From: Allacma fusca | Lineage: Eukaryota; Arthropoda; Collembola; Symphypleona; Sminthuridae | Assembly: GCA_947179485.1 (NCBI GenBank) | Contig: OX359250.1 | Span: 33,572,783 to 33,636,782 of the forward strand | Direction: 5' to 3' | Length of the DNA: 64,000 nt | Shown here: positions 47,762-60,394 of the stretch, in pieces | Layout: every line of letters starts with the position of its first letter | Numbering within the stretch: the stretch's first letter is position 1 | Translations under genes and position numbers: made by a program | The notes under the pieces: model-generated | Seen by the model: only the letters and a program-made list of their open reading frames with translations | What the model was told of the DNA's origin: nothing | Database searches by the model: none

Positions 47762-50029
47762 CTCATCTTCTTTAGCGCTGCTTCACCCTCAAGTGTCTAT
47801 GCAGAGAAGAGTGAAGCAAAGAGTGAGATAGAGAGAAAGTGGGGGAGAGAGCCTGCATCTATAGAAGAGCATGCAGCAACCTAAGATGGGATTCGAGACA
47901 CTCTTGAGGATCATGCTTGGATGGATGGATGAGATGAAGGCAAAATTGGTCGATATTTTCTTTCTTCCTCATTGGTTTCTCCGTCTTTGGTCCGTTTAGT
48001 TTGAGAAAAGATTCTTTCCAGCTTTCTGCTCCACTCAGACCTCTGCTTGTTCATCATCTGTGGCCAGGGAGGGAGAGCCAGCAGAAAGCAGATTATCAAC
48101 TCCTGGTTAATATGTGACTTATGTCCTTTCCGCATTCCTTGTCAGCGATTAGAGCAATCACGTGAAAAGGGCAAGTACAAAGTCAAATTACCAAGAGACA
48201 ACTCTCGTCTCCAGTAAGGACGAGATAGAGAGACCTGCATTTCTAAGAATCTATGGAGACAGCACAGAGACGACACAGCCAGTAGCTTAAATCAGGAGGC
48301 GGGAAAAAATTAGAGAGGGCTAGTTAAACCTAGAAACAGTCACAGAGGAAACTAACGGTTGAGGAAAGTCAACAAAACAGACCAAGGGAGCAGAAAAAGT
48401 TCTTGGAATTTCCCTCAAGTTCGGCTCTAACGATGGACGTGACACAAAACCTAAAAACCTTAAAAGCATGGAGAGAAGGTCAGGGGATATAGGGAATTGC
48501 AATAGGAGAAAGGTGAAAACAAATACACTCAGTAAAGGAAACATAAGAAATAGAGACAGTGTGGAGTACGAAAATACAGCGAAGAGGAAAAGATGGGTCA
48601 TTTTTGGCCAGAACATGTTGACAGGAAAGCAAATGTACGGAGAAAGTCCGTGTGCTAAATGTACATTGAATTGAGGGGCTACTGAAAAATTAATGAAAAT
48701 GTAAGTAAAGTGAGGAGAAAGTAACACACAAAGTTCATCTCAAAAACTTGGAGAGAGGTACAATCCTAGCTGGATGTATCAAGACTGCAAGAGAAAGCGG
48801 GGTACAAGGAAAGGAGACTAATTAACAAGGAAAAGTCCTTTAATCGAACAAGGTACACACGTGAAAGAAAAATCAAGTCGAGGAAGTTTCGAAGCATGAA
48901 GGGGGAAAAAATACCGGAATCTTTTTCTTTTCTTTTTGAGGGAATGTGGAGAAAAAAGTTTCCTTGGAGTAAGCATATTGTGAGTGTGGAATTTAAGGGA
49001 TTGCGTATTCCACAGCTATTTCGTAAGGTTCATTTATAATTCGTGAAGCTGGAGCCCTGCATAGAATTTTTCAGCTTCGGTGTTATCATGATGACTGCAG
49101 GAAGAGAAGTGCCAATTTTTATGATTTTTCAGTCTTACTGTCACTCAATATGTCTCATAGTGGAACTTCTCGATAAGCTGTCCGGAGACTTTACCCAACT
49201 TTATTCATTCTTTCAGCGGGTCTAAAAACTGTCACGTTTTTATTTCCAACAAGATCTCACTTCCTCATCACTTTCCCCCTCTCCGACTCCCCTCTTGTTT
49301 TTAATGAAACTCCTCCAGAAAAAAAAGGCTTTCGTATAATAGTGGAAGGAAAGCCAAAGGAAAAACTCCCAACTTTTTGTACCCTTTGAAATTCAGTTCC
49401 TTTTTGTCGTTGGTAGAGTGTATACTAGTAGGTTTGCCAAAGCTGGGGACTATTTACTGTCGAGAGCATTATTTAATGAGAGGAGGTGAAAGCAACTTGC
49501 TCTCAGTCCCCAGAAATGGGGTTGGGAGAGAGGAGGAAGCAAGATGTGAAATTGCAAAGAGCGTAATTACTTTTCAACAAAAGATTTCAATTAAAGTAAA
49601 TGTAATTTCTTTAATGTGGGCACTCCCATAAACGCATATCTTCCAGAGAGTTCTGCACGCTTAAATGCGCAACTGCTTTGCTTCTGGGACCCTGTCTCTC
49701 CCCTTTTGACTCCCTCCATGCATTAATGCAAGGAAGAATAAGTTTCAGGAGCAAGTCCAAAATGAATACCCTACTTTGAGATTGTCCATATTTTCGCATT
49801 GATTCCAACCACACAACACTGTCGTTATTTCAGAAACCCAAATAAAGCTCCTCATTACATCCATCATTCAAATTCCCACATTTGTTCCCCTAAATTGACA
49901 ACTTGTTCTCCGTGGAGCCACCAGACTTGAATAAAACCACTGGAGAAAGTCTGTCAAAGTTTATTCTCCCAACCAAATACAAATGTTTCAACGGAGTTCT
50001 AATGCCCACTTGAGGTTGTGAAGCCAAAT
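47760..50029. other. Non-coding region, purine-rich in part
   Basis: GAGAAAGT at about 47835, 48645, 48716 and 49942. Frames of up to 135 codons (48320-48727, minus) mirror the purine skew. Confidence 0.4.
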
Positions 50030-50350
50030 TTGAAACTGTCCCAGTGATTGACTTTCTCCATTAATATGCACACACTTCCTCCTGGATCCCTCTTTACTTG
50101 CTTCATAAATATGCACAAACTTTCCCTGTACTCTTGGCATGCTTTCTCTAATGTGATGCTTAAGTGCATGCTTTTCTCCCTGCTTTACCTTTACGCTGTC
50201 CATAAATAAGCAACGGGTCTCACTACGCTCTATTCGTAACTATATGCTCATTTTTTATAGATGCATGCTCTCTATACTTTCTCCAGACTCTTTGTCATGT
50301 CTCCATTGCTTCCGTACACTTTCCCTAACTTTCTCCTCGCATTTTCTACA
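50030..50350 (-). repeat. TTTCTCC/ATGCA degenerate array
   Basis: Repeated GACTTTCTCC, TGCTTTCTC and ACTTTCCCT words alternate with ATATGCACA and GCATGCT words at roughly 40-50 bp spacing. It is pyrimidine-rich on the plus strand. Confidence 0.4.
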
Positions 50351-52369
50351 TCCTTTCTTTGCTTTCTCTATTCTTCCTCTTGAGCATCTATGCTGGCTTT
50401 TCTGGTGCCAGCCCCTTGCACTTGGAAATGTTCTCTTTACTGGCTGAGTACATGTTTCCTCCCTGCGCTACCCTTCCACTTGTCTTCCCTTCCAACAACT
50501 ATCTTTATAACAGTTGACAAAGTTGATCCAGAGTAGGATGCAAATATGAATGCTAAAAATTAATATGAGAAATACAGCTTAAATGGCCGAAAATACTCCT
50601 AAAGCATCCGTAATAGTGAACGATCCATAATCTGGAGGAAACCCTCGAGTGTCTATGCTATTATTTGGTGAAGGCAGATGAAAGATCGCAGCATGAAAGG
50701 AGAGTGACTACGAGGCCAGAGGTAATTCCCGTGCTTTCTGGCACCTAATGGCAGTAATCATATCGGGAGTTGTGACAGGTAGAGTAGGGAGAAAGCTGTA
50801 GTGAAAGTAGTTTTCTCCCTTGACAGTTCTCAGTTGTGCTTGTTTATTATAATGACTACTCTACACGCCCAGCGGTGCATGCGTTTTTGACTCACTTGAC
50901 TGCTTTTACTCCTAGCCTCAACTTTGATTTTCGAGAGTAAACCCTTTCCCTCTTTTTTTTTCTCTCTCTCTCTCTCTCTTTCGTGCGCTCTCCGGACTGG
51001 ATTCCACTAAATCGTCTCGATGCGGCGCAATGGCTTCAAAAACGATTGTTTTCCTATAATTCCTCCTCCATAGGCTTTTATCGGCTTTTATCCGCAAGGG
51101 CTCCCGCCTCTGCTACAAGCTCTCTTCCCGGTTAAACATTCCTATAATCCCTCTCCTAGGTAACAATAATTTCTGCATAACCAATTCCGCTAGCCAGCCC
51201 GGCCAGAATGTAGGAGTATGAAAGGAGGGATCTCTAATTTACACTGGTATCTCTCCTATCAGCCGCAGTAATGAATAGCAGAATGGAGATGAACTAGATG
51301 AGCGGGAGAGGAATGCCCAGGAATTCCTTATTCCTAAAGGGCTCCGCTCTCTCCTCCATTCCTTGCATATGGTAGTTAGCATAGAAATATATATTTTGGG
51401 TTGGAAGTGAAAAGTCCAGAGGATTGCCAAGGCTTTCCCAAATCTCTACTTACTAGCCCGACACAAGATGTAAAAAGTACTTTGCTGGTTTCCAAACACA
51501 ATGAGCCTAGCTATTACGGAGAGTGACATTGCAAAGGGAAGGCACTATAAAACTGTACATGGTTTTGTTCCTCTCTTCCCTTCTCCTATTTTCACTTGCC
51601 CTCGATTCCTTTCCCTAATTTTATCCTCCGCTCCTTTTTCGCTTTCCTATATATTTAGATACTCCTCCTCCCCGCCACCGCTTTCCCTTGGTTTCCCTGC
51701 CTTCATTTGGTTTCCGCTCCCTTCTTTGCTTTCTTTTACTTGCTCTCCCACTAACTTTCTCCGAATTTCAATATCCCAACTTTACCTCTCAAATGTTACA
51801 GAGCCATGAATGCTACCAATTTGGTTTCAGAAATGACTCCTTCACGAAGCAAACATCAGCATATCATAGGAAGCTTACAAACCGAATCGCATTGTGCTCT
51901 CTCGAGGAGAGAAAATTTACTCAGAAACTTCCACACACAAGGGCTCGTCGGAAGATGAAACTTGATAGGCATTATCCACAAGTTTTGAAATGCCCCTTTT
52001 CATGGACTTCCAGCAGCATGTAACGTCCCTCTGCCCCTGTCTCGAGCCATGGAATATTTACGTACATGCTATCCTCCGTTTTCCCCATGTTTATTGATAG
52101 GATGCGTGTGAAGGCTTATGAGGAGAAGTTGTAGGAGGATGCGGGGAAGAAGATACAGTAGGAAGTGGAAGGAATGGCAAAAGCAAAGAAAAAGCAGTTG
52201 GAGGAGGATAGCTCGGCAAGGAACGGAAGGGGTAGATAGTAATGCGTGCGAATGGAACTAGTCAAAATAGAGAGTGTATATATGGGAGGGAAAAGTGGAA
52301 AAATAGACAAGTCCAGACAGGGGGACTCGGAATTCAAGCTGGGAACCAGAGATACTTCCACAATGTTTT
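50351..52369. other. Non-coding region
   Basis: Pyrimidine-rich at 51560-51780 with ACTTTCTCC at about 51755. A short (CT)n lies at about 50962-50979. No gene. Confidence 0.4.
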
Positions 52370-52377
52370 GTGTGTGT

Positions 52378-52408
<31 letters not shown>

Positions 52409-52409
52409 C
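52370..52409. repeat. (TG)n microsatellite
   Basis: About 40 bp of TG with one TA interruption. Confidence 0.95.
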
Positions 52410-55400
52410 GAAGGGGGAAGGAATGCATTTTCAACATTTTCCACGTAAACTTTTACCGTAGCCTTCGTTTAGTGTAACTTTCTTATTCATATACAGGCTT
52501 CTTATCTGCACTATTCCCACACATAGTCCCTTATGTTTACCCTTCTTATGCCCCGCTTTCCCAATGTATCTTCCAAGGATCCCCCTCACAACTTCTGCTA
52601 AGATGCACTCATGAATTTGAGCAAGCATTATCACATGAAAAATTAAATCCCTCAGACTGTTTACAACATTTAATCACTTGAGCATTTTTAAATAATCCAA
52701 AATTCATTCGAGCTATTGAGTACTGTATAGATGTAAATTACATAAGCCTGAATTTTAAAAAGTAACCGATAGTCTTTTAAAAATTTTCTAGATGCAAAAG
52801 GAAACACATTTGAATAAACGGAGCAATTTAAATTAATACATTTAGGTATAATGATGCTTAAGAGGTCACACTATGCACAGATAATGTATTTGTTACATTT
52901 GGAAAATACCTAGAGATATGTTTACAGTTAATAGCATTTTTAAAAGCAAAGGAAAAGTTATTGAATTGTCACGAAGCAAAATGAAACGTCTGGAAAACTG
53001 TTAAAATTGATATTACTCACAATTCTATACATTTAATATATGCACTTAATTGAATTCCTGGTTTTAGTAGAATTTGAAGAATAATATATTTATAAACAAA
53101 ATTAGATATGCATAATTTTAGTACACGAGTTCCTCTTCTAGTACTTAGAGACTGTTTGGTGGGGAATATGGGGATTAAAAGAGCGTTTTGCCCCTTAGCT
53201 ACTCCTGTTTGGTCTCTCTTGTGTGTATCTGGCATATGTATGTTCTATGTATTGATTTAAGTTCAAAGGAGAAAGTGTGTTGTTGCAAGCTCTTTTTTCT
53301 CCTTTTCTTCCGTCTTGGGGTTGCATATATGGGCGTTGGAATGGTGGGCGTTCAAAGCAATGTGTGAGGATGCAGAAGGGGAAAAAAATAGCGTCATGTC
53401 GTTTGCTTATACAAACACAAGTGTATTTCACTCGTGTTATGGTGGCATGGTGCGGTGTAGGGGTTTTGGGCCCTATTTTTTGGCTTCTATCCAAAAATCC
53501 TTTTCTCTCCACTTTCTTCTTTTGGGAAGGAGCGAGGCAGCCAGAATCCTCTGTCTCCACGGTCGTTTATTCTCCAACGTTCCCAGTTTCAACTTGAGTC
53601 CTAGTCTACTTAGAAAACACACAAGTTTTCCGATTCGGGTTCACTTTTTTTTTCTCTCCTCACTCCCTCTCTTTTTTCTCTCTCATTTCTGTCGTCCTCT
53701 TCCCCAGATTATTATACAAGGCCTTGAAAGCTGTCTTGGCAGAAAAGGAAGCAAGGGAGAGGACGGACAAGAATTGCTCCGGGCTCACCAACTCACATTT
53801 TCACTCAATATTAACAGCAAGGGATGAGGAAGAGCTTTAAAAAAAATCTTACTCTTGTTCCTGTTTATGTGAATTCCTTTCCCTCTTTTTTTCCCTCCAA
53901 CATAATTTTTCTCTGGAATAAATTTCACTTTCCCCATTCCTCCTTACTTTTGTTGTGAAACATTTCTTCTGCTCCTTGACATCTAGGATGGTACGTTCCC
54001 TTGCATAATACAGTGTGCTCAGAATGGGCTCAATTGCACTTACCACTGGGACCATTACGGTTGCCAAAATTGTGAGTAGTAAATTGCGGGTGTAATCAGC
54101 TTTATTTGTTTGCTTTCTCTAGCAAGAAATTATATCATATTTCCCCTTCCATTTTATCCCTTTACATACTCCTCAATTACTTATTTCCATATGTTAGTAG
54201 CCATTCAAAAATCAATTGTTTTGATAGTGCTGCTGTGTATACTTTCTCCGAGCTTTCACTTTACTTTCACTTACTTTTGTACTTTCCTTATGTTCGTATA
54301 GCGCGCATACCCCTCCAGCACCCCTTATCATTTCTCCATGCTCCCGATGCTCTATGCGTGCTCCCACTTTGTTTTCATGTAGCTTGCCCCGAATTCCAGT
54401 ACCAAGTGCTCTCTGTAGCAGTAATGGCTTTAATTACATGGGTTTCTATTCTTTCCCACTGAAACAATTGAGGTGAAAGCAAGAGCTACTTACTGTTAGA
54501 AAGTAAAATTAGCATTCCCGCAGCTTTCTCTTAGAATGCTATAACAATGCCATGCAATTTTAAAGGAGAAAATTGGTACGGGCTTAAAAGCACTTGAGAA
54601 CAACAGAGGGAGAAAAGGCGTGAAGATGAAAGGCAAGAATAATAAATGAGAGAAGATAAAAGAATACTATATTGATTCCGACTGTCTCTCCTCATGACTA
54701 ATTTCAAGCCAGTTCTCCTTCATGGAATAATATTGGTGACGAAGAGCCATAATGAGAAGGTTGTGTGGCGAGGCTTGGATGAAGACATCACCTTTCGTAA
54801 AATCTCCATCACGCACCTGTGAACGGGGAAGTTTGATGTAAGTTTCCCTAGAATAATAGGTTTTTCGAGAGGGTCTGGGAAAGTAAATACAAGAATTAAT
54901 TTATGGTGGTGAGACTATAGATGGAGAAAAGACTCGAGCACTTGTAAACAAATGAGAGGAGATAGGAGGAACCGATGGGAGAAAGGCAGGGAAGTGTTAC
55001 GCTCACATCGGGATGCTCAATGGAGGAGGTGAAAGTTGGGTGAAAGCAAAGAGAAAGTCAAGTGAAAGTGAGTGAAAGTTGGGGAAAGTTCAAAATAGGC
55101 TATGTTTGGCAATAAGGTGAGGCTGAAGAGCCAAAGACGATTTGGATTAGAGACGAGTCCCAAAGAAAGTAAATGATAATGCTCAATAATATCCCAAAGT
55201 TGACTGCTAGTTTGTGTTATTTGAGGTACAGTTAGTTGTGTCGAATTTGGGACACATCCACTGCATTTTTTATGCTCAGTTACATATTTCATAATCCTTT
55301 ACAGGCACGCATGGCTGAACATATCAGGGGAAAGGGCTAAGTAGGAGAATGTGAAAAGAATTTGGATGTGCTCGTAATTTTCCTTCGCTCCAGTGCAGTC

Positions 55401-56989
55401 TACTGTATGCTGTGTATGTGAAATATGGGCCGTACAAAAAGGAGCGTTAGGCTTTCACCAGCTGTGGATACACATTCATTCTGTGGATGTGTGAGGCCTG
55501 TCTAAACTAGAGACTATCCTCCAATCAAATTTGTGCGTGCTCACTTTCTGAACGGGTGGAGAGAGTGATGGATCTTCCTTTGATCTAATGTAGAATTTTT
55601 CACTAGGAAATTTCACCAGTCAGACGGAGGGACTGTAGGTTGAAATGCAATACATTTTTACTTTGAAGCTCTCTACCGAAGTGAAGCAACAAGAAACAAA
55701 CAGTACTCAACTTTTCCCATAACTATCCCCAGCCCTTCTGCTCCTACTCCTATTGCTTTCTCTTTTTATGCTCCTTTCCCTTTATTTTCTCTCTCTCTCT
55801 CTCTCGACCCTCTCGCCTTCTCCCAATACCCTCAACTATACCATTCCCCACATACAGCCGACTAATGCACATCCATGCATACATCAAGGCCTGTCTTTTT
55901 ATACTTGACAATCATTCATTCACAAGCCTATGCTCGATACATCTACACGTACCCTACATCCCCAGCCATTATGTTTTATGTACGTATCTATATAAGCTGT
56001 ACATTTATAGCTCTATAAATGCAACAACGCCACATCAACGTGACCCTACTCCGCATGATACAACTTATATTCCTAAGCATTTTTTAAAAGTACGTACTTT
56101 GTCACTAGCAAAAGGATCAGCATGCAGGTGATGTATTGACTTCAGAAAAATTTTCTTTTCTCTCATCTTTGGTCTTTAGCACATCTTCGTACTTCACTTT
56201 TGGAAAAAATGTAGGTACTTGAAAAAAACAAGCCACCTCCATAAACTGCCTGTCCCTTGACTACTCACTTGCAGTCCCATTTGCTATTGCTATTGCTCTT
56301 TATCATCCGTTAAAAGAAGATTAAAGAAATTACTCTTGTTTATAAAAAATACCGAAAAACCATTCCCAGGGAAATTTCTTTGGCTCTCTCTACTTTTTAT
56401 ACGTAAAAAAAAAACTTCCACTGAAAAAACGTTTGCTCCAGAACTTAGTACTTTTTCTTAGAAGAACGTCTCCTGAAAAAACGTTTATCTGAACTGGGGA
56501 AAGTTGCCAGGTTTTTAGCTCAGGAATTTTTCATTTTTGAAAAAAAGTCCCTCTCCTATCTGTTTGTCTGTTTGATAGAAAGTACTAATGCTTGTAGAAC
56601 AGGTTTCTCTATAAGTGGTAGACTTTATTTAGTCTCTATTTTCTGTTTTGTAGACTCTTTATATTTTGTGTGGAAAGGGTTTTGTTTTTACATTGAATGC
56701 ACAAATGGCTAAGTTAATATTTCAGCTGACTTGACTGAACGCACTGGGAAGAAAAATTGGCTGTCTAATTCTAGGCAAGTTGAAATACTCTACTAATATA
56801 TAATGTTGAAGGAATTGGCTGAATAAGTAAGATGCCTTGAGTATCTACATGTGAAAGTTTAACCACAGTTAGTAATTCTCTCCTGTGTAGAAACTATTAT
56901 TACTCAACTTGTTATTGACATTAGACAATAATAAACACAGAGCCCAAGTACACGTAGCCAACGATTCCCAGGGCTGACAATTGTTCCAG
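52410..56989. other. Non-coding region
   Basis: 52640-53110 is AT-rich. 53480-53960 and 54110-54330 are pyrimidine-rich. 54980-55100 is purine-rich, with at least six AAAGT words. The 170-codon frame at 53315-53827 overlaps two others and shows no domain. Confidence 0.4.
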
Positions 56990-57320
56990 CTGATAGCCCT
57001 TAAATCATAAGTTTTCCATTTGGGAGAAAGTCCTTCGACGATGTCAAGAAAGGTTTCCCTCCTCTACGGAAAGACCCCAATGTTCCAGGGAAAGGTATTT
57101 TTCTTGAGAAAAAAGGCCTCTTTGTTTCGAAGAAAGTCGTCCCTTTTCTCTGGAAAATGTCTTTTATAGTCAGGAGAAACGGGAGAAAGTGTTTTCCATC
57201 GAGGAAAAATTCAGTACTTTTGGTGAAAGTATTTTCTCCTCTAGAAAAAGTATTCTCGCTTCTGGAGAAAGTCTGCCATACCCTGGAAAAAAGTATGTTT
57301 TAGAAAAAGTCTGCGAGGAT
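56990..57320 (+). repeat. GGAGAAAGT degenerate minisatellite
   Basis: About ten units of 20-35 bp containing GGAGAAAGT, GAGAAAAAG, TGGTGAAAGT or AGAAAAAGT, often preceded by a CTCTGG, CCAGG or CTTCT word that can fold back on it. It is the clearest array of the dispersed motif in the window. Confidence 0.6.
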
Positions 57321-59632
57321 TAAAGTTGCGAACTTTCGCTTGTACTTTCTCCTCCATCTTCCTCCGCATACTGTTAAGTTTGACTCACTAAAAAGCCATG
57401 AGCGAGGAGAAAGTTTGCGGTGTTGATACACACATACACTTATCGTTGGCTAGACAAAGTTGTTATAAAGGCCCAAAACTTTTTTCCTCTCCAACGACAG
57501 GGCGGGAGAGGGAGAAGAGATGGACGGATGAGTAAAATAAAGACATGACAGAGAATAGCAAGAGAGAGAGAGAGACCTGTCAGATATAGAGGTTCTATTC
57601 ATGATTAAAATCATGATTACAGCTCTCGCACCAACACAGATCGTCCCATTGCATCCTCCCCATAATTTCCAACTTAGCCTGAACAAGAAATTCCCCTCAC
57701 TAATTATACACACAAAGATGGAGAGTTCTCCGCGGAGGACGTGCATAAGTGGGGGATATGTGCTATTAGTCTCAGAGCTTAGATGTATACAGGTAGGGAT
57801 GTGAAGGGGGTTTTTTTATTCCTTATAGAGTCTTATTATTGATATTTAATATTCCCTTGAAGTCAAGCTTCTATAATCAGGCTCATCTTTCTCCAAGAAA
57901 CAAATCCCTCTTTTTTCTCCTTCAATCTTCCCCTTGTATGTATATTTAGGAAAAAGTTTTTCCTCCTCTGAGGACAGCTTATCTCGTTAGCATGAAATGT
58001 GCACTGGAGCAGATAAAGCGACTAGGTTCTAATCGGGAGGAGTATTATTTATGCAAGTTTACTTTCCTCCGTTACATTCCTTTCTCAAAATGTGCACTTA
58101 ACTGGAAGTAATAATGTCTTTCGGCTTGTTTCATCATTTTTCTCTTTCAAAAATTAAAGCCTAGTTCCTCCATTTTAGCTACACTCTAAAAAAAACTGCC
58201 AATTTTTAATTATTTTTTCATCCACCCAACTTCCTTTATTAAAAGAGAATGGCCTCATTCTGCATGAGTATTTCAAGGGGAGGAACGACTATACGGGTAA
58301 AATACAAACCAAGACGGAATAAAAAAAAAGGGAAGAGATACTCGCTCCAAATAAAACCCCCAGATTTCCGTTTGTGAATTTAATACGCAAGCCAGAATCA
58401 ATTGATCTCCGGGACATGATCTCCTCTTGGAATATTTTCCGAGGGAATTTGATCCTTATTTAAAAATTCCTCTTCCAGAGAGCCTTACACAAGGAGACAG
58501 CTGTAATGCTGTCTACCAGTGTCAACTCCTAGTGAGAATTGATAGGCGAAACTAAAAGTGACATTACATTTAGGCCAAGGCTTTGGAGTATCTGCATTTG
58601 ACTCTTCAGACGCAAACATTTGAGTTTATTATTTCTACCCATTTCACTCTACAACTAACGTCCTTACTCTGTTTAAACTCTTTCTCATACGTTTCCTCAC
58701 GCTTATGTCCCTGCATGTTTATTTACGTATTTAAATATGGACGTCAATTTCTCCGTAATTGCTTGGGCACTGCACTCAACGCTGCAGGGACTGCAGGGAT
58801 GTACTTACATTTGAACATCAGCCCATTTGCACTTATGTATGTACACACGTGTGACTACACATGAGCGGCATGGATGGGAAACGGAATAGTATCAATTAAG
58901 GAGCTGCTACTTTCTCCTGACAAATTTACCAGAATGGATGTGTACCGTTTTGCAAGTATATTCCTCCGAGCTTCTGAACTCCTGCATGTGTCTTAACATT
59001 TATTTATTTACACGTTTTGAAATATGAGCAATGAAATGACTTCATGCATGTCTTTTCAAACTAAGAAATTTTTTAAATAAGAACCTGGGATTTTGTTTGT
59101 ATTTACATAGGAGTGTTCGTACAAGTGTATGTTTGCTCTAATTTGTGTTAATTCTCAAACAACCAAAAAATTCATCTTGCATGCTATTAGATATAATTTC
59201 ACATACAGTATATGCTGTCACTGTAAGGGACATCCTTACTTATTTTTGTCCATAAGATCACAAATATTCTGACGACACCCCCAGTTCCCACAGTGTAATA
59301 ACAGTATGGGAGTGTGAATGTCATTGTAACAGTCAAATTATTTGGGTTGGTGTGGAGTTGCTCTCACAGGGAGATCGCACTTGGGATCTGTGCATTGTAG
59401 ACTGTGGAGGGGCATATCCATATTTTGATGATACACAGACGTGAGAAATGGTTCCGTAAGGGAAGGCCTACTGTGTACATGGTTTTATGTATGTACATGT
59501 GCATGTACTCCTAAATTGTGATAGTAATCTATATTTACTAGACATGAGAGAGAATTGATGAAAAGGGCTAGGAGGAGCATATTTACTGAAGTCACTTTCT
59601 CCGGGAGAAAGTCGTCAGGGAAAGTTACTTAT
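57321..59632. other. Non-coding region
   Basis: GAGAAAGT at about 57409. TATGTATGTACA words at about 58835 and 59485. No gene. Confidence 0.4.
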
Positions 59633-60394
59633 GCCTTGTTTATAGTCGCTTTGATTTTTCATTGACTTTTCACTGAGCAATCTTTTTCACGTAACTTTCA
59701 CGCAGGTATACTTCCGATGATTTATAGTTCCAAAGTTTCACGCGCGAAAACTCCTATAATATTTTCGTTCATTTTCGCTGCATTTTTATTGACGAAAAAC
59801 TAGAAACCTCCAGTTGTCAATTCTTGGTCATTGATCTTTGACCTGCCATTAAAATGCCAGCAGTGAATAAACGTAAACTAATAAAAAAATTTCTTGCATG
59901 GAAGATAACTAATCGGGACAAGAAACGGTTTCAGTCAATGAATATTAGACCGATTTTGAAGAGACGCAATGTCCAAGGGGAAATAAGTTTAGTTCGTGAA
60001 CTTGCGGATGATCCCATGTACCACCACAAATACTACCGTTAAGTTACAAATGTTATTTGGGCTATCATAAAGGGGTATTATTTACATTAAAAATATATTG
60101 GGGTATTATGTGGGGAATTTTTTGCTCAAACTCAGCTTTACTGGCCCTGGCAGTTCTTTTTCGGGACATTTTGATTGCAAATTATGGAGCGTTCACTAGT
60201 TTTGGACTTTTCATTCTTCTTTCACGCTTTAAAAAGTTGAAACAGTTTCAACTTTGATAAAACTGAAAAGCGAATGAAACTTTTCACGATTCTGGGGACT
60301 ATTAATGCGCGGAAATCATGAAACTGTCGTGAAATGAATGCCGCGTGAAACTCGAATGAAAAAAGTTTCACGAAAGCAACTGTAAATGTGAACC
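59633..60394 (+). mobile_element. PIF/Harbinger-type non-autonomous element
   Basis: TTTATAGTCGCTTT at 59639-59652 matches the inverse of 60373-60386 at 12 of 14 bases, near the two ends. Inside them, both flanks are rich in TTTCACG and CGTGAAA words (for example 59688-59705 and 60335-60375), giving inverted subterminal regions. Between lies a frame with a Harbinger-nuclease-like N terminus. The length (about 760 bp) is far below an autonomous element (about 3 kb or more), and no Myb-like second gene is seen. The exact ends and the 3-bp target duplication could not be settled. Confidence 0.5.
59854..60042 (+). pseudogene. Harbinger nuclease N-terminal fragment
   Basis: A 62-codon frame starting at a true ATG and ending at TAA. 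Residues 30-62 read IRPILKRRNVQGEISLVREL then ADDP...YYR. Harbinger nucleases (HARBI1-like) have in this place W-V-x-P-I-x-x-x-R-x-x-x-G-E-F-x-x-L-V-x-E-L-x-x-D-x-x-x-F-x-x-Y-F-R, just before the helix that precedes the DDE catalytic core. The G-E, L-V-x-E-L, D and Y-(Y/F)-R positions agree. The frame stops exactly after this motif and nothing like the DDE core follows; the next frame (60057-60257) is hydrophobic and unrecognised. It is a cut-down coding remnant, not a functional nuclease. Confidence 0.5.

Noticed and set aside
54990-55090. GAAAGTGAAAGT words as interferon-response-type (IRF) elements
   Set aside because: They match that consensus, but the words are part of the dispersed GAGAAAGT/GTGAAAGT background and there is no gene nearby.
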